From: CPC320 sp002336405
GTDB lineage: Bacteria > Pseudomonadota > Alphaproteobacteria > Rhodobacterales > Rhodobacteraceae
Assembly: GCA_949372595.1 (NCBI GenBank)
Contig: CASIAN010000016.1
Span: 20,985 to 84,984, forward strand
Direction: 5' to 3'
DNA length: 64,000 nt
The notes beneath the pieces are model-generated. The model searched no databases, was not told the origin of the DNA, and saw nothing but the letters and a program-made list of their open reading frames with translations. Shown here piece by piece: positions 45,673 through 54,699 of this stretch (its first letter is position 1; each line of letters starts with the position of its first letter). A program made the position numbers and the translations under genes.

Positions 45673-46491
45673 ATGACTGATCTATTCACTTTAGAAAACC
45701 TTGGCACGCTTTTGATGCTGTGTTTTTTGCAGGCGGTCTTGGGCTTTGACAATCTTTTATACATCTCGATCGAAAGCCAGCGGGCGCCTGTTGCGCATCA
45801 AAAAGCCGTACGGTTTTGGGGTATTATCCTGGCAGTAGTGCTTCGCGTGGTTTTGTTGTTTGTGATGATCCACCTGATCGATGCTCTGGCTGAACCCTTC
45901 CACATTTTCGCATGGACGGGGATACTCGAAGGGGGCGTCAACTTTGCCACCTGCGTGTTTGTGATCGGCGGTGTGTTCATCATGTATACCGCCGTTAAAG
46001 AAATTAGCCATATGCTGACAATCGAACATCTGGATGCAGACCTTGCCAATAAATCGGGCAAATCAGCGGTGCAGGTTGTGATGATGATCGTGTTGATGAA
46101 CCTGATTTTTTCGTTCGATTCGGTGCTTTCGGCATTGGCAATCACGGATGTATTCGCAGTGCTTGCGACCGCCATCATTTTGTCAGGGCTGGCGATGCTT
46201 TGGCTGGCCGATGGCGTGACGCGGTTTCTCGAAAAAAATCGCATGTATGAGGTGCTTGGCCTGTTCATTTTATTAATTGTCGGGGTTGTTTTACTGGGCG
46301 AGGCGGGACCCGCCGCAGCACATGCCATGCACGATGACAGCTTGACCTTAAAGCTTTTTGGCTATGAGATCATACCAATGTCAAAGACAACGTTTTATTT
46401 CAGTGTGCTGGTGCTGGTGGCGGTCGAAGTGATACAATCCGGGTACAGTCGCAAACTGAATGCCGAACGCCGCAGCGAAACTGCTCGCTGA
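45673..46491 (+). CDS. TerC-family integral membrane protein
   Basis: This 272-residue TerC/YkoY-type protein has about seven membrane helices. The family signature regions are LQAVLGFDNLLYISIESQR and MNLIFSFDSVLSALAITDVF, each with membrane-embedded acidic residues (FDN, FDS) thought to bind Mn or other metal ions. Such proteins export manganese or metallate exported enzymes. No yybP-ykoY riboswitch was seen in the 92-base leader. Confidence 0.9.
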   Translation: MTDLFTLENLGTLLMLCFLQAVLGFDNLLYISIESQRAPVAHQKAVRFWGIILAVVLRVVLLFVMIHLIDALAEPFHIFAWTGILEGGVNFATCVFVIGGVFIMYTAVKEISHMLTIEHLDADLANKSGKSAVQVVMMIVLMNLIFSFDSVLSALAITDVFAVLATAIILSGLAMLWLADGVTRFLEKNRMYEVLGLFILLIVGVVLLGEAGPAAAHAMHDDSLTLKLFGYEIIPMSKTTFYFSVLVLVAVEVIQSGYSRKLNAERRSETAR

Positions 46492-46508
46492 CCCACAAGC
46501 ACGCGCAT

Positions 46509-46528
46509 GGCCCTTAGCCATAAGGGCC
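46509..46528 (+). terminator. Stem-loop after the TerC gene
   Basis: GGCCCTTA and TAAGGGCC form a perfect 8-bp stem with loop GCCA, 18 bases after the TerC stop. The following sequence (GGTTAAAG) has no long U-run, so this is a weak or Rho-assisted terminator at most. Confidence 0.5.
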
Positions 46529-46720
46529 GGTTAAAGGATCAATCATAGGGTCGAAAATGAGGCAAGTCCACAAACCCGATAAAAACCCACCGGCTCGTTT
46601 TATCGTCGCAAAGGATTAATTGCAGATGTATTCAGCGTCAAAGGGCATCGCATATCCGCTTCACCAAAGCCTTGCCAGTGCCTACATGACAGACGTCATA
46701 CTCCCTAAAGGGGAAGTTTT

Positions 46721-47662
46721 ATGACTTTCATACATAAACCCGCCCGCTGGTTGGTCATGTTAAGCTTTGCCTTAGTCAGCTGCACGATGACCGAAAACCA
46801 CCCTTCAAAGGTAACATCTCCAAATCCAGATCTGGAAAATACACCTTCTGCGCCCAGTGTAGAAAGCCAGAAACTGGCAAAATATTATGGCGGGCTTCAA
46901 GACAATCTTTTGGCGGGAGACTTGTTAAGACGCGATGGTGGCGGCCTCGACACCCCGTATACTGCTAGCAATCTGGAAAAAAACTTCAAACAACTTGCCT
47001 TTTATGACGAATATGCGCGGGGCAAGGGGTTTCTGCGCAGTTCGGGCAAAGCTGGGCGTCTCAGGCGCTGGACAAGCCCAATACGCCTTACCACTGAATT
47101 TGGGGCCAGTGTCGGCCATGACAAACGCATGAAGACAAATGCGATGGTGACAGAATACACCTTAAGACTGGCCGAAATAACCGGGCACGACATTTCGATA
47201 AGCAAACGAAGGCCGAATTTTCATGTGTTTTTCATGGGGGAAGACGATCGCGCTCAACTCATTTCGCGAGTGAAAGAAATTATTCCAAATATTAACCGGG
47301 AATCGATTGCTATATTTGAAAAGCTGCCAAAGTCCATTCACTGTCTGGTCTTTGCATTTTCAGACCGTGAGCGTCGCTTTGAATATACAAAAGCAATTGC
47401 CCTTATCCGCAGTGAACACCCCGATCTGATGCAGAAATCATGCATCCACGAAGAGCTGGCACAGGGTTTGGGTCTTGCAAATGACAGCCCCCATGCACGC
47501 CCCTCAATCTTTAATGATGACGATGAATTTGCAACGCTAACACGGCAGGATGAGCTGTTTTTGAAAATGCTATACCACCCCAAACTGCAGCCGGGTATGA
47601 CAATCGAGACCGCAGCACCGATTGTGCGAAAACTCGCAGAGGCGTTGGTTCAAGAGCACTAG
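46721..47662 (+). CDS. DUF2927 lipoprotein
   Basis: A 313-residue protein. The signal sequence with lipobox (LVMLSFALVSCTM; Cys near residue 22) makes it a lipoprotein. The main part matches the DUF2927 type: WTSPIRLTTEFGASVGHD, then a C-terminal SCIHEELAQGLGLANDSPHA and SIFNDDDEFATLTRQDELF. The HEELAQGLG segment with downstream acidic residues looks like a zinc-peptidase helix (HExxx...), and a proteolytic role has been suggested for such families. It stands alone after a 230-base spacer. Confidence 0.85.
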   Translation: MTFIHKPARWLVMLSFALVSCTMTENHPSKVTSPNPDLENTPSAPSVESQKLAKYYGGLQDNLLAGDLLRRDGGGLDTPYTASNLEKNFKQLAFYDEYARGKGFLRSSGKAGRLRRWTSPIRLTTEFGASVGHDKRMKTNAMVTEYTLRLAEITGHDISISKRRPNFHVFFMGEDDRAQLISRVKEIIPNINRESIAIFEKLPKSIHCLVFAFSDRERRFEYTKAIALIRSEHPDLMQKSCIHEELAQGLGLANDSPHARPSIFNDDDEFATLTRQDELFLKMLYHPKLQPGMTIETAAPIVRKLAEALVQEH

Positions 47663-48063
47663 AGGCATATTGGGTTTCACCCGCAGTCAGAACATCAGTC
47701 CACAACGGGGGGGGTATAAATTGACATGTCCTTTCATCCTGAGTGGCACAAACAACCTGCTGTCACTCCTGCGTGCCTTTCGGTGGCGCGGGGGCCAGCG
47801 CGAACCAAGTGTTGTGCTGGTGCGACAAACTGTCTTTAACTTGACTTATAAAGATCAATGCACATTTTCTCCACGCTTGCGCGCCTTCTCAAGGCAACCG
47901 TCTCTGTCTAAAAGCTGGCCATCTCTGCATAGTTTGGCGCCATAAGGCAGCGGCGGCCATTATCGATACCGCTCATTCAAGACCTTGTCTTGCAGCAATC
48001 GCCCCAAGGTCTGATCCAGCTGTATCGCGCCTTCACTGCTCTCGACCTGTGAAGAACATACAA
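47663..48063. other. Non-coding stretch before the dtd remnant
   Basis: These 401 bases have no intact gene. A minus-strand frame near 47990-48060 (SSEGAIQLDQTLGRLLQDKV) looks protein-like but short and unrecognised. It could be a further gene remnant, given that the next 440 bases are a clear pseudogene. Confidence 0.3.
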
Positions 48064-48500
48064 ATGCGCGCGGTAATTCAGCAGGCTTCAAAAACCTCGG
48101 TGCAGTTTGAGGGCGAGCAAATCAGCCAGAACGGCCAAGGTCTGCCGATTTTTCGATGCATAATATAGGGAAACACGCTTGAATCTGCAAAAAAATGGTG
48201 TCAAAAATCGTGAATATGCGCATATTCAAAGATGAAAGAGACAGAGTAAACCGCGCATCGCAAGACAGCGGCGGAGACGTGCTTTTGGTCAGTAAATGCA
48301 CCTTAGCTGCAGATCTTTTTAGCGAAAATAGACCTGCGTTTTCAGCTGCCGCACCTGCGGAAACTGGCTAAAGTGTGTATGAATATTGTATCGATACCTT
48401 TTGCGCAAAAGGGGTGTCGGTGCAAACAGGAGTTTTTGGAGCCAATATGGAAGTTAACCTCTTAAATGACGGACCTGTCACAATATCAGTCGAAATATGA
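48064..48500 (+). pseudogene. dtd: D-aminoacyl-tRNA deacylase remnant
   Basis: The 437 bases have the exact size of dtd (about 145 codons) and its motifs in order, but in broken frames. ATG 48064 starts MRAVIQQASKTSVQFEGE and hits TAG at 48166. Homology resumes with LESAKK. After a shift in an A7 run near 48188 it continues with MRIFKDERDRVNRASQDSGG, then DVLLVSKCTLAADLFSENRP and AFSAAAPAETG, and meets a TAA. Finally GVSVQTGVFGANMEVNLLND and GPVTISVEI end at TGA 48500. The enzyme normally removes D-amino acids from tRNA; at least two stops and one frameshift make this copy dead. The catalytic SQFTLAAD motif has become SKCTLAAD. Confidence 0.85.
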
Positions 48501-48600
48501 TCATGTGACCGTATCTAGATGCGGAATAATGATTGTAAGGCAGCGGGCGGTGAACTAAGACATACTCACTTTAAACCATGCAAAAGGCCAGCATACCATC

Positions 48601-50073
48601 ATGAAAACTTACCGGTCTGTCACGGTTGGCAGTGTCTTTTTAACTGTTGCATTGTGTTTCACCGCCGCGGCTCAGGACGGCCGGATTATATCCAAGCAAT
48701 ATGATGATGGCGGAGTGTACGAAGGGACGTTAAAAAACGGCTTGCAAGACGGTATTGGCACCTACCGATTGCCCAACGGTTATGAATATACCGGAGCTTG
48801 GGTATTGGGTGAAATTTTAGGCCAAGGCGAAGCACATTTCCCCAATGGCGCTGTCTATCAGGGCCACTTTGCAAAAGGCAAACCGGACGGTATCGGCAAA
48901 ATCACTTTTGGTGATGGCGGTACCTATGAGGGCAATTGGTCCGAAGGCACTATTTCAGGACGTGGAGTTTCTGTCTACAGCAACAGCACCCGATATGATG
49001 GCGAATTCCGCGACGGTATGCATAATGGCTCTGGGATCATGACCTACCCTGATGGTGCAATTTATGAGGGCACTTGGGTCGATAATAAAAAGCAAGGCCA
49101 AGCCAAAGTCACGTATCCCGATGGCGCGCTTTATATCGGTGAAATCAACGATGGGCTGCGCGATGGTGAAGGCAACTTAACCATGCCGGACGGCGTGATT
49201 TATGAGGGCATGTGGAAAGACGGAGAAATCAGCGGTGCCGGCCGGCTGGCACAACCGAACGGCGACACCTATGAGGGCATGCTGGAGGGCGGTCGCCGGC
49301 AAGGCAAAGGTGTCGTGGTCTATGCCAATGGCAACATTTATAATGGGGATTTTGACCAAGACCAACGCCATGGTCAGGGCGAATTTACCAGCGAAGATGG
49401 ATATAAATATACCGGAAGCTGGCGCCAGGGCCAGATTGTTGGCGAAGGCAAAGCCATCTATCCGGACGGCACCATCTACAGCGGCTCATTTTCTGCAGAC
49501 CTGCCCAATGGAACCGGCAAAATCATCTATCCCAGTGGCGAAGTCTATGACGGGCAATGGTCCGCAGGAAACATTGATGGCAAGGGACTGGCAACTTATC
49601 CCAACGGCGTGACCTATGAGGGGGAGTTTCGCGACACCCAATACCATGGGAAAGGCATAATGACCCATACGGACGGCTATCGCTATGATGGCGACTGGCA
49701 AAACGGCCAACGCAGCGGGAGCGGAATTGCAACCTATCCCGATGGCGCGACCTATGAAGGTGCATTTCAAAATGGGAAGCGGCAGGGGAAAGGTCAGCTG
49801 ACCATGCCTGACGGCTTTGCCTATGATGGCGACTGGCAAGAGGGTGAAATGACTGGTTCGGGCGTTGCGACCTATTCCAATGGCGCCGTATATACCGGCC
49901 TTTTCAGCAACGGAAAGCGGCAGGGAGAGGGCACGATGCGCTATACCAATGGCGCGGAAACCAGCGGCACATGGATCAACGGCGCGCTAGAGGGCGGCGT
50001 GGCCGACACGCCAGACGGGGATGTGGCCGACACACCAAAAGAGGCCACGACAGAAAGCCCAGACCAGAACTGA
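48601..50073 (+). CDS. Exported 18-repeat MORN protein
   Basis: A 490-residue protein with a signal peptide (SVFLTVALCFTAAAQDGR, cleavage after about residue 25). From residue 39 the sequence consists of 18 MORN repeats of almost exactly 23 residues, plus a partial one. They follow xYxGxxxxGxxxGxGxxxYPDGx with variants (for example VYQGHFAKGKPDGIGKITFG). In the DNA this shows as a 69-bp period from 48715 to about 49970. A short acidic tail (PDGDVADTPKEATTESPDQN) ends it. The repeats form a long beta-ribbon in MORN proteins of known structure, used for binding membranes or proteins; its partner here is unknown. It is monocistronic, 100 bases after the dead dtd. Confidence 0.9.
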   Translation: MKTYRSVTVGSVFLTVALCFTAAAQDGRIISKQYDDGGVYEGTLKNGLQDGIGTYRLPNGYEYTGAWVLGEILGQGEAHFPNGAVYQGHFAKGKPDGIGKITFGDGGTYEGNWSEGTISGRGVSVYSNSTRYDGEFRDGMHNGSGIMTYPDGAIYEGTWVDNKKQGQAKVTYPDGALYIGEINDGLRDGEGNLTMPDGVIYEGMWKDGEISGAGRLAQPNGDTYEGMLEGGRRQGKGVVVYANGNIYNGDFDQDQRHGQGEFTSEDGYKYTGSWRQGQIVGEGKAIYPDGTIYSGSFSADLPNGTGKIIYPSGEVYDGQWSAGNIDGKGLATYPNGVTYEGEFRDTQYHGKGIMTHTDGYRYDGDWQNGQRSGSGIATYPDGATYEGAFQNGKRQGKGQLTMPDGFAYDGDWQEGEMTGSGVATYSNGAVYTGLFSNGKRQGEGTMRYTNGAETSGTWINGALEGGVADTPDGDVADTPKEATTESPDQN

Positions 50074-50210
50074 CGGCGCGCTTAACCATCGCCCGCTGAC
50101 AATTGTGGGATTGACAGAAGTTTTAACCTGATGTTTTCGGCCTGAGCGGCGTCAGACCGGTGTTTTCTGTTACGGCTCGGAAAGCGAGACTTCAGTCCAG
50201 ATGGTGAGAA

Positions 50211-51740
50211 CTAAACAACATCACCTCTGTCCAGCGCTGCCAGAACGCCATCCGCATCATGCAAAACTCTGTCGCGACGGTCGCTGTCCATCCGGTCCCA
50301 CGTTCGGTACATATTGCCCATGCGGGGATTCTGCGCAAAACGGTCGCGGTGGCGGATCAGAAAATGCCAGTACAGCAGATTGAACGGGCAGGCCTCAGCA
50401 CCGGTTTTCTGTGTCACAGAGTAATGGCATGACTTGCAGTGGTTCGACATCCGATTGATATAGGCACCGCTACTAACATAGGGCTTTGAAGCGATAATAC
50501 CGCCATCGGCAAACTGGCTCATTCCCAGCGTGTTCGGCGCCTCGACCCATTCAAAGGCATCAATATAGACTTGCAGGTACCATTCATGCAGCGCAGTTGG
50601 ATCCACGCCGGAAATTAATGCAAAGTTTCCTGTCACCATTAGCCGCTGGATGTGATGGGCATAAGCCTCTTCGCGGGTCTGTTCGACCGCATGGGCCACG
50701 CAGTTCATTTTGGTGCTACCACCCCAGTACAGCGCCGGCAGAGCCCGGTTGTGGCCGAGTGCGTTTCGCTTGGTATAATCTGGCCCCTGCATAAAATAAA
50801 TGCCCCGGACGTATTCCCGCCAGCCAATGATCTGACGAATAAACCCCTCGACGGCATTGATAGGCGCATGACCCGCGCGCCATTCGGCCTCGGCGGCACG
50901 GCACACCTCGAGCGGATCCAGCAGGCCAATATTGAGATAGGGCGAGATCACTGCATGATATAAAAACCGGTTCTCATTCAGCATCGCATCTTGAAAGTCA
51001 CCAAAGCGCGGCAACGCATGGGTCATGAAATGGGCCAACGCTTGCAGCGCCTGAGCACGGTCGGTTGCAAATGCAAACGGGTGTAAATCACCAAAATGAT
51101 CTTTGAACTCTGCCTCAACAAGCGCCAGAACCTCACAGACTATAGCATCGGGTTCAAACTGCATTGGGCCTGAAAAAGCGATACTATCGGGCGCCGGTTT
51201 TCGATTGTCATGGTCAAAGTTCCACTGGCCCCCAGCCGGTTTATCACCCTCCATCAACAATCCGGTCTTGCGGCGCATGTCGCGGTAGAAATACTCCATC
51301 CGCAACGCCTTGCGTCCCTCAGCCCAGTGCACGAACTCCCCAGGCGTGGCGATGAAACGGTCATCGTTCAACATTGTCACCTCAAGCGGCAATGCCTCTA
51401 ACGCGGTGAGCAATCGCCACTCACCCGGTTGGGTGACCACCACCGCACCCTGCCCGCCCTCTGAGGCACGTCTGAGCAGTTCACCACAAATCGAGCCTGC
51501 ATTGTCTGCATCATCATAAGCGGTATAGCAAACGTGCCACCCTTCAGACCGCAAGCGAGCGGCAAATTTGCGCATCGCGGCAAATATCAAAGCAATCTTT
51601 TTTGGATGATGGCGCACATATGTCGCCTCATCGCGCACTTCGGCCATAACAACCACATCACAGCTTTTGTCGCCCGCAGCCAGCGCCGACAATTCCCCTG
51701 TCAACTGGTCGCCCAAGACCAAAATAAGACGGTTCACCAA
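50211..51740 (-). CDS. phrB: FeS-type cryptochrome/photolyase (PhrB-like)
   Basis: A 509-residue member of the FeS-BCP class of bacterial (6-4) photolyases. The N-terminal antenna domain begins RLILVLGDQLTGELSALAAG. The FAD domain contains EGFIRQIIGWREYVRGIYFM. Iron-sulfur cysteines are visible in SNHCKSCHYSVTQKTGAEAC, with a further Cys (MNCVAHAVEQTREEAY). It repairs UV (6-4) lesions with blue light. It overlaps the following SDR start-to-stop by seven bases, so both are cotranscribed, as in other marine alphaproteobacteria. Confidence 0.92.
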   Translation of the reverse strand: MVNRLILVLGDQLTGELSALAAGDKSCDVVVMAEVRDEATYVRHHPKKIALIFAAMRKFAARLRSEGWHVCYTAYDDADNAGSICGELLRRASEGGQGAVVVTQPGEWRLLTALEALPLEVTMLNDDRFIATPGEFVHWAEGRKALRMEYFYRDMRRKTGLLMEGDKPAGGQWNFDHDNRKPAPDSIAFSGPMQFEPDAIVCEVLALVEAEFKDHFGDLHPFAFATDRAQALQALAHFMTHALPRFGDFQDAMLNENRFLYHAVISPYLNIGLLDPLEVCRAAEAEWRAGHAPINAVEGFIRQIIGWREYVRGIYFMQGPDYTKRNALGHNRALPALYWGGSTKMNCVAHAVEQTREEAYAHHIQRLMVTGNFALISGVDPTALHEWYLQVYIDAFEWVEAPNTLGMSQFADGGIIASKPYVSSGAYINRMSNHCKSCHYSVTQKTGAEACPFNLLYWHFLIRHRDRFAQNPRMGNMYRTWDRMDSDRRDRVLHDADGVLAALDRGDVV

Positions 51741-52399
51741 GACACCTCAGCGCCGGACCAATCAAAAAAACCACCCGTTTGGTCTGGCGTTAACTCAGAA
51801 ATCACCGACAGCAGATTTTCTGCGGCATCATTTGGGGACACGGTTGGGTGGCGCCCGACATATTTGCGGGTAAATTCGGTTTGCACAGTGCCGGGATGCA
51901 GGGCCGCGCAGATCATTTGCGGATGGGTGCGCCCCAATTCAATCGCTGCGGAATGCAGCATCTGGTTCAGCGCGGCTTTGGCTGCCCGGTACGCGTACCA
52001 TCCACCAAGGCGGTTATCCCCGATCGAGCCAACCCGCGCCGAGAGCGCCACAAAAACCCCACGCCGATCACGCGGCATCAGACGGCGGGCATGTTTCAAC
52101 ACCAAAGCCGGCCCAATGCAATTAACTGCATACTGCGCCATCATAGAAGACGCAGATATATGAGCGATGGTTTTCTCTGGCCGCGCGCCATCCACCTCAA
52201 GCGCGCCGGTGGCCACAAAAATCAGATCATATGTTGCGTCCAACGCGCCAAGGCAGCGTTCCACCGAGGCCTCGTCAGTGATCTGCAGACCGTGATCGCG
52301 CCGCGACAACCCCGTGACATCTGCGCCCTGTCGCGCCAAGACGCCGTGAACAGCGGATCCAATGCCGCCACTTGCTCCGATGATGAGTGCTTTTTTCAT
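51734..52399 (-). CDS. Short-chain dehydrogenase/reductase
   Basis: A 221-residue classical-type SDR of the CsgA/C-factor-like group. The cofactor motif is ALIIGASGGIGSAVHGVLA. The active site is SARVGSIGDNRLGGWYAYRA, with Tyr-x3-Lys in YAYRAAKAAL. ATG 52399 is preferred, since the frame upstream (MMGRGCLYCTRRYLPR) has no homology. It is upstream of the photolyase gene and coupled to it. The substrate is unknown. Confidence 0.87.
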   Translation of the reverse strand: MKKALIIGASGGIGSAVHGVLARQGADVTGLSRRDHGLQITDEASVERCLGALDATYDLIFVATGALEVDGARPEKTIAHISASSMMAQYAVNCIGPALVLKHARRLMPRDRRGVFVALSARVGSIGDNRLGGWYAYRAAKAALNQMLHSAAIELGRTHPQMICAALHPGTVQTEFTRKYVGRHPTVSPNDAAENLLSVISELTPDQTGGFFDWSGAEVSW

Positions 52400-52579
52400 C
52401 CTCGGCAGATAGCGTCTGGTGCAGTAAAGGCAACCCCTTCCCATCAATCGCCGGATTTATTTGCAGGCCAAACTCACTGAAGTGCAAACTCCCAAAAACC
52501 TGTGCAAGCCTGACAGGCAATCCTTCGCATTGTAAAATAGCGCCTTTTCATTTGGATCGCGATATGTATAGTCTTACTC

Positions 52580-52666
52580 ATGAAAATTCAGGGTTATATC
52601 ATCAAGACCACCGACCGCGAAGATAGCAGGTCACTGGACACCCTACGTCTCCTATCCCGCCTCTGA
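52580..52666 (+). CDS. Possible leucine-rich leader peptide of leuA
   Basis: A 28-codon frame from ATG 52580 to TGA 52664-52666 ends in LDTLRLLSRL, five leucines in ten residues (codons CTG, CTA, CTC, CTA, CTC). It stops inside a hairpin and 78 bases before leuA. This is what a leucine-attenuation leader looks like. No good ribosome site precedes ATG 52580, and a shorter start is possible. No U-run follows the hairpin, so classical termination is not obvious. Confidence 0.4.
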   Translation: MKIQGYIIKTTDREDSRSLDTLRLLSRL

Positions 52667-52696
52667 GCGTGCCGTTTGGGCGCGATCGCTCAGAGG
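52660..52696 (+). promoter_or_regulatory. Inverted repeat in the leuA leader
   Basis: CCTCTGAGCG (52660-52669) and CGCTCAGAGG (52687-52696) form a perfect 10-bp stem around 17 bases. The 5' arm overlaps the last leucine codon and stop of the putative leader peptide. GCGTGC (52666-52671) can alternatively pair with GCACGC (52704-52709), giving mutually exclusive folds. A role in attenuation of leuA is an inference. Confidence 0.5.
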
Positions 52697-52744
52697 ATGC
52701 ACTGCACGCGCCACGGATTTTGGAGACATCGAAAGAGAAACACC

Positions 52745-54310
52745 ATGACAATTACTGATACCAAAGACCGCGTCGTCATTTTTGACACCACGTTGCGCGA
52801 CGGCGAACAAAGCCCCGGCGCCACGATGAGCCATGCCGAAAAGCTCGAGATTGCCGAGTTGCTTGATGAGATGGGCGTCGATATCATCGAAGCCGGCTTT
52901 CCCATTGCATCGGAAGGCGATTTCAAAGCCGTCAGTGACATTGGCAAGCAGGCAAAAAAAGCCGTAATCTGCGGGCTGGCCCGTGCGAATTTCGGCGACA
53001 TAGACCGCTGTTGGGATGCCGTGCGACATGCTGAAAAACCGCGCATCCACACGTTCATTGGCACGTCCCCCCTACACCGGGCGATCCCCAATCTGGATCA
53101 AGACCAGATGGCGGAAAAAATTCACGCCACGGTCACCCACGCTCGCAACCTCTGCGACAACGTGCAATGGTCACCGATGGATGCGACCCGCACCGAAGAA
53201 GATTATCTGCGCAGGGTGGTCGAGATTGCGATCAAAGCCGGGGCCACGACGATCAATATTCCAGACACGGTCGGGTATACAGCGCCGGTAGAGGCGGCGG
53301 AATTGATCACCATGCTGATCAATACAGTTCCAGGCGCCGACGCGGTAGTGTTTGCCACCCATTGCCACAATGATCTTGGCATGGCGACGGCCAATGCGCT
53401 GGCGGCAGTGGCCGGTGGTGCGCGTCAGATCGAATGCACGATCAACGGTCTTGGCGAACGCGCCGGAAACACCGCTCTGGAAGAAGTCGTCATGGCGATG
53501 AAAGTGCGCAGCGACATCTTGCCTTTCCATACCGCCATAGACACCACTAAACTCATGAACATTTCGCGGCGGGTTGCAGCTGTTTCGGGCTTTGCTGTGC
53601 AGTTCAACAAAGCCATTGTTGGCAAAAACGCCTTTGCCCATGAAAGCGGCATCCATCAAGACGGTATGTTGAAAAATGCCGAAACCTTTGAGATCATGCG
53701 CCCAGAAGACGTGGGACTTTCAGCCACCAATCTGGTGATGGGCAAACATTCGGGGCGTGCGGCGCTGCGATCAAAGTTAGAAAACCTCGGGTTCACACTG
53801 GCTGACAACCAACTCAAGGACGTTTTCGTTCGGTTCAAAGAGCTGGCTGACCGCAAAAAAGAGATCTATGAAGATGATCTGATCGCGTTGATGCGTAGTG
53901 ACGAAGACGCCGACAATGACCGTCTGGTGGTGAAAAGCTTGCGGGTAGTTTGTGGCACTGAGGGGCCGCAATCTGCTGAGCTGACAATGCTGATTGACAA
54001 CGTGGAAAAAACCGAAACCGCAACGGGTGATGGGCCAGTAGACGCGACGTTTAACGCAGTCAAAGCTCTGCACCCACATTCTGCAAGGCTTCAGCTTTAC
54101 CAAGTGCATGCAGTCACGGAAGGCACCGACGCGCAGGCCACAGTCTCAGTGCGCATGGAAGAAGAGGGCAATATCGCCACCGGGCAATCTGCCGACACAG
54201 ACACCGTCGTCGCCAGCGCCAAAGCCTATGTCAACGCATTGAACCGTTTGCTAGTACGACGCGACCGGACCGGTCAAGACGCCAAAGAAATCAGTTATAA
54301 AGATCTCTGA
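52745..54310 (+). CDS. leuA: 2-isopropylmalate synthase
   Basis: This 521-residue enzyme condenses 2-ketoisovalerate with acetyl-CoA, the first step of leucine synthesis. The DRE-TIM barrel shows VVIFDTTLRDGEQSPGATM, FATHCHNDLGMATANALAA with the metal-binding histidines, and GKNAFAHESGIHQDGMLKN. The C-terminal regulatory domain (LRVVCGTEGPQSAELTMLID) is complete, so leucine feedback inhibition is expected. Start ATG 52745 is set by homology and spacing. The gene is alone, with a terminator after it. Confidence 0.96.
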   Translation: MTITDTKDRVVIFDTTLRDGEQSPGATMSHAEKLEIAELLDEMGVDIIEAGFPIASEGDFKAVSDIGKQAKKAVICGLARANFGDIDRCWDAVRHAEKPRIHTFIGTSPLHRAIPNLDQDQMAEKIHATVTHARNLCDNVQWSPMDATRTEEDYLRRVVEIAIKAGATTINIPDTVGYTAPVEAAELITMLINTVPGADAVVFATHCHNDLGMATANALAAVAGGARQIECTINGLGERAGNTALEEVVMAMKVRSDILPFHTAIDTTKLMNISRRVAAVSGFAVQFNKAIVGKNAFAHESGIHQDGMLKNAETFEIMRPEDVGLSATNLVMGKHSGRAALRSKLENLGFTLADNQLKDVFVRFKELADRKKEIYEDDLIALMRSDEDADNDRLVVKSLRVVCGTEGPQSAELTMLIDNVEKTETATGDGPVDATFNAVKALHPHSARLQLYQVHAVTEGTDAQATVSVRMEEEGNIATGQSADTDTVVASAKAYVNALNRLLVRRDRTGQDAKEISYKDL

Positions 54311-54320
54311 TAGGTGGTTA

Positions 54321-54344
54321 GGGCCCCGAAACTGGGGCCCTCTT
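54321..54344 (+). terminator. Terminator of leuA
   Basis: GGGCCCC GAAACT GGGGCCC is a perfect 7-bp G/C stem with a 6-base loop, 11 bases past the leuA stop and followed by TCTT. The U-run is short, but position and strength fit an intrinsic terminator. Confidence 0.7.
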
Positions 54345-54472
54345 AACAAGATATGAGCAAATTTATATTCCAAAAACCTGATCATCATTTTAAAACTGGC
54401 TAATTTTACTGACAGACTTTTCGTTCAATGCTCCATCAACTTTGACTAAAAGTCGCTACTGTTGGCAATCCT

Positions 54473-54655
54473 TTGGGCCACATTTTTTGGCACAAAGGTC
54501 ACACAGTACTGACGCTGGCACTGGCTGTGGTGTTGGGGTCCACGCATGCGCCTCGGCTCGGGGAAGAGACAGGCGCTTTATTCCACCGTGGCGAACTTAA
54601 CGTATACTCAGGGAATTTTGCCGTAATACAAAATCAGGCGCAGTGCACACAGTAG
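54473..54655 (+). CDS. Possible small exported protein or remnant, within a gene-poor stretch
   Basis: The stretch 54345-54699 has no solid gene. Within it a 60-codon frame (TTG start) has a signal-peptide-like segment (VLTLALAVVLGSTHA) followed by GALFHRGELNVYSGNFAVIQ, then NQAQCT. The composition is protein-like, but there is no ATG and no ribosome site. It may be a tiny secreted protein or, more likely, a truncated relic. Confidence 0.25.
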   Translation: MGHIFWHKGHTVLTLALAVVLGSTHAPRLGEETGALFHRGELNVYSGNFAVIQNQAQCTQ

Positions 54656-54699
54656 CTGCATGTCTAGGGCGAGGCGTTGTATTTTGTCCACAAAAGGCT

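Noticed and set aside
48715..49970. 69-bp tandem period as a CRISPR-like or satellite array
   Set aside because: The period comes from 23-residue MORN codons in one open frame. There are no conserved repeats with variable spacers; no CRISPR array was seen anywhere in the window.
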